Shown: positions 24,885 through 32,588, counted from the first letter of the stretch. The stretch is 35,399 nt of DNA from Candidatus Omnitrophota bacterium (GCA_028717645.1 JAQUNK010000015.1:1-35399); one strand, 5' to 3'. Numbers and translations: made by a program. Notes: generated by a model not told the origin, from the letters alone.

Positions 24885-25547
24885 ATGAGTTTAAAAAAGT
24901 GTTTAAGAAGTAAGAGGGGCTGGAGTTTTATAGAATATGCGTTGATTTTTGTGGCGGTCGTTGCCGGCGTGGTTGTGTTACTTCAGCAAACACTTTCAGG
25001 TACCGGCACCATACACAAAGCGTTCCAGCAAAAGGCCACCAGCTATATAGCAGCGATAACAAATAATACGCCCATAAACGATGGTAACGGGGGGGATACA
25101 GGTTCTGGTTGTGACCGGGCGGCTCTACAGACGCAGATAGACATGCTTAACCAGCAAATAGCTGCGTTAGAGCGGCAAATAGTGACGATTAATGAAGAGA
25201 TAGAAACACTGGAAGGGACAAAGCACCTTTTTCGACCGGCGTGTGAACGATGCCATAATTATTGCGAAACAAGTTGCACTGATAGTTGTAATTTAAGTTG
25301 TGAGGCGAATTGTACATATAGTTTAGACGTGCGCTGTTTCCCGGATTGCCTGCCGCCGTGTATTTCGGACTGCCGCGTGCCCTGCGATGAGAATTGCGAT
25401 AGCAACAATAGCGGCTGTGTGCAGTTAAAAAAAATCGAGAATCTGCAAGCAGATCTCCGGGGACAGATAGGAAAGATCAACCAGCAGATACAGGATAGCA
25501 GGAAACAAAAACAGGCGCTGCAGGCCGAGCTTGAAGCCTGCGTTTAA
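24885..25547 (+). CDS. Flp-type prepilin with coiled-coil arms and CX3 cysteine ladder
   Basis: A 220-residue protein. The N-terminus SKRG/WSFIEYALIFVAVVAG fits a Flp/Tad prepilin: cleavage after Gly12, Glu at +5, Tyr at +6, then a hydrophobic helix. Residues about 77-112 (repeating IAALERQIVTINEEIETL) and 180-218 (ENLQADLRGQIGKINQQI) are probable coiled-coil strands that could form an antiparallel hairpin. Between them Cys falls at every fourth position from 123 to 171, with one gap at Leu147: 12 of 13 positions. Extra Cys are at 76, 120, 178 and 219. A single CERCH (120-124) matches a haem-c motif, perhaps by chance. It is far larger than a normal Flp pilin and is the first gene behind the riboswitch, so it may be a tip or adhesin subunit. 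GGGAG precedes ATG 24885. Confidence 0.8.
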   Translation: MSLKKCLRSKRGWSFIEYALIFVAVVAGVVVLLQQTLSGTGTIHKAFQQKATSYIAAITNNTPINDGNGGDTGSGCDRAALQTQIDMLNQQIAALERQIVTINEEIETLEGTKHLFRPACERCHNYCETSCTDSCNLSCEANCTYSLDVRCFPDCLPPCISDCRVPCDENCDSNNSGCVQLKKIENLQADLRGQIGKINQQIQDSRKQKQALQAELEACV

Positions 25548-25551
25548 AAAA

Positions 25552-25830
25552 ATGAAGATAAATAGAAGCGGACAAGTAGTATTAGAGTGGGTGGTAATTG
25601 TTCTGATATGCGCTACGGTGGCTCTTTCAGTGGTAAAAAAATACGCCAAGACGCATATGCAGGATATGTACCGTAAGAACGTAAACCAGTTCTCCCAGGA
25701 CCTCTATGACCGGGATGGAACCTGGAGCCAGAATGTCACCCGCGGTGATGTGGGGACAAGCACAGGCTTAAAGGTCGACGGTAATTTATTTGATAGCCAC
25801 TATGACCATGATGACGGTTATTATGACTAA
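25552..25830 (+). CDS. Flp/TadE-like minor prepilin
   Basis: A 92-residue protein beginning MKINRSG/QVVLEWVVIVLICATVALSV, a prepilin N-terminus with Gly at -1 and Glu at +5 followed by a membrane helix. The remainder is hydrophilic and ends in an Asp/His/Tyr-rich tail (SHYDHDDGYYD) that could bind metal, though this is speculative. ATG 25552 is only 4 nt after the previous stop, suggesting translational coupling; an in-frame TTG at 25531 would start inside the previous gene and spoil the leader. Confidence 0.75.
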   Translation: MKINRSGQVVLEWVVIVLICATVALSVVKKYAKTHMQDMYRKNVNQFSQDLYDRDGTWSQNVTRGDVGTSTGLKVDGNLFDSHYDHDDGYYD

Positions 25831-25844
25831 GAGCGAGGGTGAAA

Positions 25845-26015
25845 ATGTTCATAAGAAATAGGAGAAACCGGGCGCAGTCAATGATAGAATATAGTGTGTT
25901 GATCGCGATAGTATCGGCGGCGATAGTGGCAATGACCGTCTATGTAAATCGTTCGATCAAGGGTAAAATGAAACATATAGAATCACAGTTAAACGAACCG
26001 ACAGTCTTAAAGTAA
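25845..26015 (+). CDS. Flp-type pilin (56 residues)
   Basis: A short gene, ATG 25845 to TAA 26015, with GAGGGTG as ribosome site. The product starts MFIRNRRNRA/QSMIEYSVLIAIVSAAIVAM: basic leader, Ala at -1 instead of Gly, Glu at +5 and Tyr at +6, then one membrane helix and a 20-residue basic end. Size and layout fit a classical Flp major pilin (about 50-60 residues). It is one of ten consecutive prepilin-like genes. Confidence 0.8.
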   Translation: MFIRNRRNRAQSMIEYSVLIAIVSAAIVAMTVYVNRSIKGKMKHIESQLNEPTVLK

Positions 26016-26034
26016 ATAAAAGGGAGGTGCAAAA

Positions 26035-26256
26035 ATGTTTTTAAGAACCAGAAAAGGCCAAAGTACGCTGGAATACGTTGTAATTCTTGTAGGCGTAATT
26101 ATCGCGATCGTAGCGGCAAAGACACTACTTGCGCCTAAGGTCAAAAAGGCCATTGGTGAAGATGCGGCGAGTGCCATTAGCCAGTCGACGGATAAATTTG
26201 TAAATACCTTGGACGGTTATGGTACGTCTGGAGGGGGAACGCAAAATGCTAAATAA
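26035..26256 (+). CDS. Flp-type pilin (73 residues)
   Basis: MFLRTRKG/QSTLEYVVILVGVIIAIVAA shows the canonical Flp processing site (Gly at -1, Glu +5, Tyr +6) and hydrophobic helix. The mature part ends in a Gly/Thr/Ser tail (GYGTSGGGTQNAK). It is preceded by a strong GGGAGGTG ribosome site, one of the best in the array, so it may be abundantly made. Its last codons overlap the next gene by 11 bp. Confidence 0.85.
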   Translation: MFLRTRKGQSTLEYVVILVGVIIAIVAAKTLLAPKVKKAIGEDAASAISQSTDKFVNTLDGYGTSGGGTQNAK

Positions 26257-26407
26257 AAAGGGTTGGAGCGCTTTAGAATACTTGATCATGACCGTGGCCG
26301 TAGTAGCGGCCTTGGTGGCTGGTGCCGTGACTTTTAAAGACCACGTAAAAGGTTACGTGGATAAGGTCGGCACACAGCTTGAGGAAAGCGTAAATACCAG
26401 TGATTAA
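26246..26407 (+). CDS. Flp-type pilin (53 residues)
   Basis: MLNKKG/WSALEYLIMTVAVVAALVAG has a very short leader, Gly at -1, Glu +5 and Tyr +6, a hydrophobic helix, then an amphipathic tail. At 53 residues it is the most typical Flp pilin here. I chose ATG 26246, which has GAGGGGGAAC upstream and gives the proper leader; the earlier GTG in frame would lie deep in the previous gene. The Trp at +1 is shared only with the first gene of the array. Confidence 0.83.
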   Translation: MLNKKGWSALEYLIMTVAVVAALVAGAVTFKDHVKGYVDKVGTQLEESVNTSD

Positions 26408-26429
26408 TAACTAAAAGGGGGTGAAGAAA

Positions 26430-26777
26430 ATGTTAATACGTACGAGGAAAGGACAGGCATTTTCAGAATACGCCATATTTTTGGGGATCATTTTAGCCGC
26501 TTTCATGGCCATGCAGCATTATATGAGAAATTCCGTATCCGGTAAGTTAAAGGCCGGCGCGGATTATATGCTTAAGGGCGGTGCGGCTGAGGGTGATATC
26601 CTTTCGGCGAATCTTTATGACCCGTTATCAGGTAAGGAGATGACGAGTGAAAGCACGACTGCTGGCGGAACGCATGCCATGACTAAAGAAGGCGGGGTTA
26701 CCGAAGGGTTCACCAGCGAAAGTTCAAGCCAGGCAGGAAACCAGACTTGGAAGAACACTGAAAGTCCTACTGAATAA
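26430..26777 (+). CDS. Flp-like prepilin with Ser/Thr/Gly-rich tail (115 residues)
   Basis: MLIRTRKG/QAFSEYAIFLGIILAAFMAM is a Flp processing site and helix. From about residue 40 the protein extends into a Ser/Thr/Gly/Glu-rich hydrophilic tail, about twice the length of a usual Flp pilin. ATG 26430 has GGGGGTG at good spacing; an in-frame GTG at 26421 is part of that ribosome site and unlikely to be used. Confidence 0.82.
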   Translation: MLIRTRKGQAFSEYAIFLGIILAAFMAMQHYMRNSVSGKLKAGADYMLKGGAAEGDILSANLYDPLSGKEMTSESTTAGGTHAMTKEGGVTEGFTSESSSQAGNQTWKNTESPTE

Positions 26778-26809
26778 TAACAAATATAATCATTTAGGAG
26801 GTGAACAAA

Positions 26810-27106
26810 ATGTTAAGGTTAAGAAGCAGGGGGCAAAGTACACTGGAATACGCAGCGTTGGTAGCCTGTATCGTAGCGGCCATAATTATCATGCAGCGTT
26901 ATTTTAACCGCGCCGCGCAGGGAAAGATCAGGGGTGCTGCGGATCAGGTCGGCGAGCAGTTTGATTATGGTAAGACCGACCAGAGTTACCAGTATACTTC
27001 GCACAGCAAAAACACAGAAAAACTGGAAGCCGGTACATATGGTACGAACCTGGAAGATTCTTCTTTTAACAAGACAGCGGGTACCTATACCGTGAACCAG
27101 CAATAA
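26810..27106 (+). CDS. Flp-like prepilin with polar tail (98 residues)
   Basis: MLRLRSRG/QSTLEYAALVACIVAAIIIMQRYF contains the Flp site and helix, followed by NRAAQGKIRGAADQVGEQF, a segment closely echoed in the next gene. The tail is rich in Thr, Tyr, Ser and Asn. GGAGGTG precedes ATG 26810. The similarity of the first 50 residues to its neighbours indicates recent tandem duplication, with the tails diverging. Confidence 0.83.
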   Translation: MLRLRSRGQSTLEYAALVACIVAAIIIMQRYFNRAAQGKIRGAADQVGEQFDYGKTDQSYQYTSHSKNTEKLEAGTYGTNLEDSSFNKTAGTYTVNQQ

Positions 27107-27134
27107 TAAAGCGGTTTTTCCGCGGAGCGAGACG

Positions 27135-27437
27135 ATGTTTTTACGCAAAAGCAAAGCTCAGACAGTAGCAGAATATGCTGCTCTGATCGCCATCCTCGCC
27201 GCTGCCATTATGACCATGCGGATCTATATGCAAAGGGCAGTGCAGGGCAAGGCGAAGGCGTTGGTAGACCAGATAAACCCGTATCAATACAACCCTACGG
27301 ATACCTCCAGTGTCACTACCACAAATACGACTGGAGAAGGCAGTTATAATATGACGGGTATAAATTCATATACCAGCGGTTCAGAAACCAGCGAGCGGGA
27401 TTGGTCGGAGAGTTCTAGAGGAGACGTAGTAGAATGA
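27135..27437 (+). CDS. Flp-like prepilin with Thr/Ser-rich tail (100 residues)
   Basis: MFLRKSKA/QTVAEYAALIAILAAAIMTM shows Ala at -1, Glu +5 and Tyr +6. MRIYMQRAVQGKAKALVDQI parallels the equivalent part of the preceding gene, supporting duplication. The C-terminal half is Thr/Ser/Asn/Gly-rich (SSVTTTNTTGEGSYN). GGAGCGAG lies before ATG 27135. It overlaps the next gene by 4 bp (ATGA), consistent with coupled translation. Confidence 0.82.
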   Translation: MFLRKSKAQTVAEYAALIAILAAAIMTMRIYMQRAVQGKAKALVDQINPYQYNPTDTSSVTTTNTTGEGSYNMTGINSYTSGSETSERDWSESSRGDVVE

Positions 27438-28321
27438 TAGGGTTATACATCAGAAGAGCGAAGAAAAACAAGCGCGGCCAGGCATTAGTTGAATTATCGG
27501 TATTGGGCGCTGTAGTGATAATGCTGCTTGTCTGGATGCTCGGCCTAGGCCAGAGTATAAGCTATAACCAGGCCCTGGGTATGCATTCTTTTAGGATGGC
27601 AGAGAAATTGGCCAGGCAGAGGAGCCAAGATGGCAACATGGGCAGTGTTTCCTTTAATACCATCTCCGGCGTAAATCCGGTAAACCCGATGAATACCAAG
27701 GCAGGTTCGAACGACGCCAGTGGCAGCGGTTCGGTGATGTGGGAAAATCAGATGTTCGCTTTCCAGCCAGCGACGGAATCATATGATGCTACCGAAGAGG
27801 ATTCTCCTATCACGTACTATCAGATGGGCGAGACAATGATAAAGAAGAACCAGGCCATTAAATGGCCCACGATGCTGGTTAAGCGTAAGCCCGATCCGGA
27901 TACCGGCATGCATACCGGCGACTGGTATTTTGATATTTTTGGCGACGTGATCAATACGCTTAATCAAATACAATCTGGCAGTTATGCGGAAGACAATGAA
28001 TATTATTCTATCGAATCCCAGCCAACCTGGGATAGCTATAAAGTAACGGGAGAGAAGTATAAGGTTGACCAGCGGATCGCCCAGGCCGGCAGAAACATTA
28101 ATTTTTCCGAGAAATCCAAAAATAAGGTAGAGACGGCTACTATTTTTAAGATCGTACCTGAACACTATATCGAAGATGAGTGGGACAAAGATGATCTGGT
28201 GGAGAAAGTCGAAAAGGCGGTTCCTCTTTCGGATATAGATGGAGACGGATACAAGGAGGCCGTAGTCACCCAGACCCAGGAATTAACCGGGGAAAAGACA
28301 TGGCAAGGTTCGGCGAATTAA
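27434..28321 (+). CDS. TadE-like pseudopilin (295 residues)
   Basis: The leader KKNKRG/QALVELSVLGAVVIMLLVWMLGL is of the TadE/TadF type: Gly at -1, Glu at +5 without Tyr, and a long hydrophobic helix. The remaining 240 residues are hydrophilic with aromatic and acidic stretches, and include YYSIESQPTWDSYKVTG and DIDGDGYKEAV, the latter a Ca-binding-like Asp-rich loop (DIDGDGYKE). TadE-type proteins are minor pseudopilins needed for assembly. The start overlaps the preceding stop (ATGA) and GGAG is upstream. Confidence 0.72.
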   Translation: MIGLYIRRAKKNKRGQALVELSVLGAVVIMLLVWMLGLGQSISYNQALGMHSFRMAEKLARQRSQDGNMGSVSFNTISGVNPVNPMNTKAGSNDASGSGSVMWENQMFAFQPATESYDATEEDSPITYYQMGETMIKKNQAIKWPTMLVKRKPDPDTGMHTGDWYFDIFGDVINTLNQIQSGSYAEDNEYYSIESQPTWDSYKVTGEKYKVDQRIAQAGRNINFSEKSKNKVETATIFKIVPEHYIEDEWDKDDLVEKVEKAVPLSDIDGDGYKEAVVTQTQELTGEKTWQGSAN

Positions 28322-28533
28322 GCAAAAGAAAGGCTCAATCAAGCCTGGAAGTAGCTTTGGTGTTGATCGGGATAGCTGTCCTGGTTACTGCTGTTGCCCG
28401 CTCCTGGAGCTGGGTAAACAGAGGCATGGTCGACAGGCTTTCCTCTTATAAAAATAGCCGCGTGGTTGCAGGTAGTGACAACCCGGGCGTAGCCATAGAT
28501 TACCAAGGGAAAAAACTCACAATAGTTAAATAA
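28300..28533 (+). CDS. TadE/Flp-like small prepilin (77 residues)
   Basis: MARFGELSKRKA/QSSLEVALVLIGIAVLVTAVARSW has Ala at -1 and Glu at +5 with Val rather than Tyr at +6, then a membrane helix. The mature part is short and basic. GGGGAAAAG precedes ATG 28300, which lies 22 bp inside the previous gene. It closes the pilin array; a terminator follows at 28560. Confidence 0.75.
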   Translation: MARFGELSKRKAQSSLEVALVLIGIAVLVTAVARSWSWVNRGMVDRLSSYKNSRVVAGSDNPGVAIDYQGKKLTIVK

Positions 28534-28559
28534 TAGTGGTTTCGTCCTAAGAACAAATT

Positions 28560-28593
28560 AAGCACAATGCATCGGGCAAAGTGCTTTTTATTT
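28560..28593 (+). terminator. Intrinsic terminator after the pilin array
   Basis: AAGCAC (28560-28565) pairs with GTGCTT (28581-28586) and is followed by a T-rich run (TTTATTT). The stem is short with a 15-nt loop, so it may be leaky. Confidence 0.6.
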
Positions 28594-28605
28594 GTAGGAT
28601 TTGTA

Positions 28606-28634
28606 TTTACAATAATAATAAATAAATGTATAAT
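28606..28634 (+). promoter_or_regulatory. Promoter of the tadG-like/tadB/tadC operon
   Basis: TTTACA (28606-28611) and a perfect TATAAT (28629-28634) are 17 nt apart. The predicted start (about 28641) is 3 nt before the ATG of the next gene, so the mRNA would be essentially leaderless. There is no TGAAANCGCTTTCT box or riboswitch here. Confidence 0.82.
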
Positions 28635-28643
28635 TAAACCGCA

Positions 28644-29900
28644 ATGCAGAAGAAGAGCATTTTTATATATTTTTATAGCGCAAGAAACGGGCAGCGAGGG
28701 CAAATCGCTGCCTTTTTGATTCTGGTGATGGTGATCATCCTGGTCGCGGCGATCGCGCTGATCCAGGTAGGCAGGGTGAGCCAGGATAAATTGAACACTG
28801 CCAATGCCGCAGATGCTGCGGCCTTAGCCGGTGCATCGATGATCGCCAGTTCTGCCAATATGCTCTGTGATATGAATAGGATCTTGGAGCAGAGTTACTT
28901 TATACAATTAGCTATCCTGGCCTGGCCGATCAACCTTGAAACCCACGCGGATATGGTCCCGACTCGTTTTTATATGTGGTTGTCCGCAGCGACGCTGGCC
29001 ATGCTTGTCTTCGCCGGAGAATTGATCTCTTCGGTGCAGGCTATGTCCCAGGCCCAGGGAAGCGCACACCAATATGCATTTAATAATGTGGGAATAGACG
29101 AAGCACCAAGAAAATCCAAGGGTACGCCTATGCCGATAAAACAGCCGTTTTCCGAATGGATGGAAGATCAGAAAATGAGCGAGCGGCAGAATGCGGGGAG
29201 CCTGGAAAAAACTTTTACTTATTCCGGATACCCTGAGGGTTCTTGGCATGAATATACTTTTAACCCGGCCACGGCCAAACAGGAGCCCGCAGGCTTAAAC
29301 TCTGTGTCTTCAACGACAGAATTAGGTGACTGTGGCATTGCGCTTAAACCCGCTGCATTCAATCCCTTGGTGGCGAATTACTATTTTGAGCTACCCCCTT
29401 GTGATCCGGTAGAGGGTTGTGGTGCCTGCATGCTGGTTTATGCTGTAGTGGTTTATGGTGCGTTGATGGAAATGTTCGCGGAAATGGCCATATCTTATGC
29501 GGCTTTTGCTGGTTTTTCGCTACCGATGATACCCTTGGTAGGAGATCCAAAGCTTTGTCCTGCTATCCGGCAGAGCGTGAGCTTATTTATGATCAATGTC
29601 GCCCTGCCGCATGTTTGGATGATCCCTTCGCCTCCCATTTGCGGCTTAGGCGCGGACATTGCTTTCTTTTATAATGCCCCGTTCGTCTATATGGAAAAGA
29701 TACTTAACGAGAATAAACTTTGGATAAAAACAGAAGTAACACGGAATTCTCCGGAAAGAAAAGTAGGTGGGCTTTGGAATATGCAGCCGATAAGTGTAAC
29801 AAGCAGTGCAAAAGGAAGAGTGAAAAATACCTGCGGCACCTGGAATCCTTTTGATTACGACGCGGTTTGCTACGACTTGGGCCTGGAAAGCGCACAATAA
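28644..29900 (+). CDS. TadG-like pilus-assembly protein
   Basis: A 418-residue protein whose N-terminus matches the TadG N-terminal domain: RGQIAAFLILVMVIILVAAIALIQVGRV, then KLNTANAADAAALAGAS, the hallmark of that family. Further hydrophobic segments occur at about 85-100, 110-130 and 255-300 (VYAVVVYGALMEMFAEMAIS), unusual for TadG, which usually has a von Willebrand-type exported domain; none is evident. Four or more Cys in the second half (PPCDPVEGCGACM) suggest disulfides. There is no Shine-Dalgarno before ATG 28644, matching a leaderless transcript. Confidence 0.72.
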   Translation: MQKKSIFIYFYSARNGQRGQIAAFLILVMVIILVAAIALIQVGRVSQDKLNTANAADAAALAGASMIASSANMLCDMNRILEQSYFIQLAILAWPINLETHADMVPTRFYMWLSAATLAMLVFAGELISSVQAMSQAQGSAHQYAFNNVGIDEAPRKSKGTPMPIKQPFSEWMEDQKMSERQNAGSLEKTFTYSGYPEGSWHEYTFNPATAKQEPAGLNSVSSTTELGDCGIALKPAAFNPLVANYYFELPPCDPVEGCGACMLVYAVVVYGALMEMFAEMAISYAAFAGFSLPMIPLVGDPKLCPAIRQSVSLFMINVALPHVWMIPSPPICGLGADIAFFYNAPFVYMEKILNENKLWIKTEVTRNSPERKVGGLWNMQPISVTSSAKGRVKNTCGTWNPFDYDAVCYDLGLESAQ

Positions 29901-29905
29901 AAAAG

Positions 29906-30778
29906 ATGATCAGAAGAATATATAAAAAATTCGCCACTATCCTGCTGCTGGCTGCTTTTTTTGTACCACAATATCCCAATGCGCAGAAGATAGATGAAAA
30001 GAATACCAATATCAATGGTGTGAGGCTGGTGACGCTCTTTTTTACGACACCAGATGCCATCGAGCAGGTCATAGATTATTATAAGGAGGCACTGAAAAAC
30101 GAATTCGAACTTATCGTAAATGGTCCGCCATCCCAGGGCGCATCGCAGGCCGGGCTGGGGGGCGCATTCAATGAATGGTACCAGGGACTTGCTGCCAAAG
30201 CGCCGGAATTCAATATGTTATATTTTGTCAAAAAAGATGATCAAACAATAGGTCTGAACCTGGTTTGTTCCAAGAATTCCCTTTATAATCAAACTATGAT
30301 ACAGATATCGTTTAACCTGGATCCCTACCAGCCGCGGATCCCCTCAGGGAGCCTTGAAGGCGGCGATGTTGCCGGAAAAGACCCATATTGGCTGCGCCGT
30401 TATCCGGATTCTAAAAGGGTCTCGTATATAGAATATACCGGAGGCGGCTTTGCGGCAACTTATGAAGTAAAGACCGATTGCCTTAAATGCGTAGTGGATT
30501 ATTACCGTCAAGAAATATCCGGCTGGGGATGGACCCTGCTTAAGGAGCAGAAACAAAATCCCGATTGGGCGAATAAAAATTTCCAAGGGCTGAGCGACGA
30601 TTTAGCCAACAAACTAAAGGGGTACGCCCAGCAAGTGGCTAAGACAAAAGAATTGAATCCGGAAACCTATTTTCTTGAGTTTAAAAAAGAAGATGAGGGC
30701 CGCTGTATGGTGGTCATAACCTTCATGGATAACCGCGCGCGTACACTTATCCGCTATCTGCCGCGCGCCAATTATTAA
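29906..30778 (+). CDS. Secreted protein with two similar segments, Tad-associated, unknown function
   Basis: A 290-residue protein with a signal peptide (MIRRIYKKFATILLLAAFFV, cleavage after NAQ). I do not recognise the family by name. Two segments look alike: residues about 25-60 (VRLVTLFFTTPDAIEQVIDY, then YKEALKNEFELI) and about 185-220 (AATYEVKTDCLKCVVDYYRQ, then EISGWGWTLLKE). Both have a beta-strand, then a helix with a DYY motif, then a strand. This suggests a duplicated alpha/beta domain. Located between the TadG-like gene and tadB, it is probably a periplasmic pilus accessory. ATG 29906 is chosen for the signal peptide. Confidence 0.6.
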   Translation: MIRRIYKKFATILLLAAFFVPQYPNAQKIDEKNTNINGVRLVTLFFTTPDAIEQVIDYYKEALKNEFELIVNGPPSQGASQAGLGGAFNEWYQGLAAKAPEFNMLYFVKKDDQTIGLNLVCSKNSLYNQTMIQISFNLDPYQPRIPSGSLEGGDVAGKDPYWLRRYPDSKRVSYIEYTGGGFAATYEVKTDCLKCVVDYYRQEISGWGWTLLKEQKQNPDWANKNFQGLSDDLANKLKGYAQQVAKTKELNPETYFLEFKKEDEGRCMVVITFMDNRARTLIRYLPRANY

Positions 30779-30787
30779 GGGAAAAAT

Positions 30788-31633
30788 ATGCTCATAGCCA
30801 TTTTTATCGTTGTTTTCGTCTTGAGTTTCCTTATCGCCAACCGCTATTATGCCGTTGCCGAAAAAAGGCTTACCGTGGCCCATGAAAAAAAGGTCGAAAG
30901 GGCCGCGAAAGACCTGAATAACTTATTTGTTTCTGTACAAAGAAAAAAGATCCTGTTTTATTTTTTCGCCACACCCGTGGTTCTGGGGGTCACCGGTTTT
31001 ATCGTAACGGGTAATCCCGCTATCGCCGCAATATTTGCCTTTATCGGGCTTTCCATACCGCAATTTGTGATAAAAAGTTATGATATACAAAGAAGAAAAA
31101 AATTCAGCCTCCAGCTTATTGACGCGCTGATGCTTTTATCCGCGTCGCTAAAAGCGGGCCTGAGTTTGAACCAGGCGTTTGAAGAACTTGTAGAGGAAAT
31201 GCCTGCGCCAATATCCCAGGAATTCGACCTTCTGATCAAAGAGATCAATATGGGCGTTTCTTTCGATGAAGCGCTGTTGCATTTAAAAAAACGCATGCGT
31301 TCGGAAGACCTGGACCTGATTGTGACCGCCATTGCCATAGCCAGAGAGACCGGTGGACAACTGCCCACGGTATTTTCAAAACTGGTTTTTACCATCAAAG
31401 AAAGACAGACATTACGCGGCAAGGTGGGTGCGCTTACCGTGCAGGCAAAACTTCAGGGTATAATTATGAGCATCTTACCGGTTATCTTCGTGGTCGTGGT
31501 TTATAAATTCAACCCGGAGCATTTCCAGATGTTCTTAAAAGAGAATATCGGCAGGATGCTGTTGATATACGCGGTAATTTCCCAGATCATCGGGACATTC
31601 CTGATCATAAAATTCAGCCAGGTGGAGATATAA
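30788..31633 (+). CDS. tadB: Tad inner-membrane platform protein TadB (T2SS F family)
   Basis: A 281-residue protein with N-terminal membrane helices (IFIVVFVLSFLIA, FFATPVVLGVTGFIV), the T2SSF core (LQLIDALMLLSASLKAGLSL, FDLLIKEINMGVSFDEALLH, RETGGQLPTVFSKL) and two C-terminal helices. TadB and TadC form the membrane platform contacted by the TadA ATPase, here encoded 8 kb upstream in the fusion gene. AAGGGAAAAAT precedes ATG 30788. It is followed directly by tadC. Confidence 0.92.
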   Translation: MLIAIFIVVFVLSFLIANRYYAVAEKRLTVAHEKKVERAAKDLNNLFVSVQRKKILFYFFATPVVLGVTGFIVTGNPAIAAIFAFIGLSIPQFVIKSYDIQRRKKFSLQLIDALMLLSASLKAGLSLNQAFEELVEEMPAPISQEFDLLIKEINMGVSFDEALLHLKKRMRSEDLDLIVTAIAIARETGGQLPTVFSKLVFTIKERQTLRGKVGALTVQAKLQGIIMSILPVIFVVVVYKFNPEHFQMFLKENIGRMLLIYAVISQIIGTFLIIKFSQVEI

Positions 31634-31634
31634 T

Positions 31635-32537
31635 ATGGAATTATTTGTTTTTGCCGCAGTTTTTTTCGTAATTTTTTTCTCTGTTTATACCCTATTAAAG
31701 CGTAGGCAGGCAAAATATTCAGGGCTGGAAATGCGGCAGCTGATGCCGCAGGCTAAGCCCTCAGAACTGAGTGTAAAAAGCGAAAGAAAAGAAGGGTTCA
31801 AGGGGATTCTGGCTTTTCTCAGCCCCCTGGCGCAAAAGGTTGCCGCCAAGAAGCCCCGCGAAGGCCTGGTCAGGGACCTGGTTACCGCGGGTAAGCCCTT
31901 GACCATAGTGGAATTCTACGCATTGGTTTTACTTTGTACGATAATCGGGCTGGTGGCTGGGGTAATATTTATGAATGTTACTTCAGGCAAAAATCCGAAC
32001 TTGGCCATTCCCCTTTTCGGCGCGTTCTTTGGTTTTGCCATGCCGCGCATGTGGCTGAACCAAAAAAAGAAAAAACGCCAGCAAAGCATTGCCAAAGAGT
32101 TGCCCAGCGTAATCGACCTTTTGAATTTGTGTGTAGGCTCAGGCATAGACTTTATGCTGGCAGTCAACCGCGTGATCAAGGATTATAAGCCTTGTCCTTT
32201 GACCGATGAACTGACCCAACTTTGGCAGGAAAATAATATGGGCACCCCGCGTAAGGACGCCTTAAGAAACTTATCCTGGCGGGTGAATCTGCCGGAGATG
32301 TCCAGCTTTGTTTCTACGCTTATTCAGGCTGATAAAATGGGTACACCCATTTCCGATGCTCTGGAAATCCAGGCAGAGCAGATCAGAATAAAGCGTTTCC
32401 AAAGAGGCGAAGAACAGGCCTTGCAGGCGCCGATAAAATTATTGATCCCGCTGATATTCTTTATCCTGCCAGTAGTGGCGATCATTGTAGCTGCGCCTAT
32501 ATTAATCCAATTTTTGCAAGGTGGAATAAACTTCTAA
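31635..32537 (+). CDS. tadC: Tad inner-membrane platform protein TadC (T2SS F family)
   Basis: A 300-residue partner of TadB: N-terminal helix (FVFAAVFFVIFFSVYTLL), then FYALVLLCTIIGLVAGVIF, the T2SSF core (LPSVIDLLNLCVGSGIDFML, MPEMSSFVSTLIQ-like LPEMSSFVSTLIQADKMG) and a closing pair of helices (LLIPLIFFILPVVAIIVAAP). GGTGGAG supplies a ribosome site inside the end of tadB. Its stop codon overlaps the first AATTGGACAATT motif of cluster B. Confidence 0.92.
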   Translation: MELFVFAAVFFVIFFSVYTLLKRRQAKYSGLEMRQLMPQAKPSELSVKSERKEGFKGILAFLSPLAQKVAAKKPREGLVRDLVTAGKPLTIVEFYALVLLCTIIGLVAGVIFMNVTSGKNPNLAIPLFGAFFGFAMPRMWLNQKKKKRQQSIAKELPSVIDLLNLCVGSGIDFMLAVNRVIKDYKPCPLTDELTQLWQENNMGTPRKDALRNLSWRVNLPEMSSFVSTLIQADKMGTPISDALEIQAEQIRIKRFQRGEEQALQAPIKLLIPLIFFILPVVAIIVAAPILIQFLQGGINF

Positions 32538-32577
32538 TTGGACAATTTTTACAGAAGTTTATCAAAATTGGACAATT
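32536..32577. repeat. TTGGACA motif cluster B (two copies)
   Basis: Two perfect AATTGGACAATT copies at 32536-32547 and 32566-32577, 30 bp apart (about three DNA turns), the first beginning at the tadC stop. They match the motif in clusters A and C. Confidence 0.75.
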
Positions 32578-32588
32578 TAAATGAGCAG

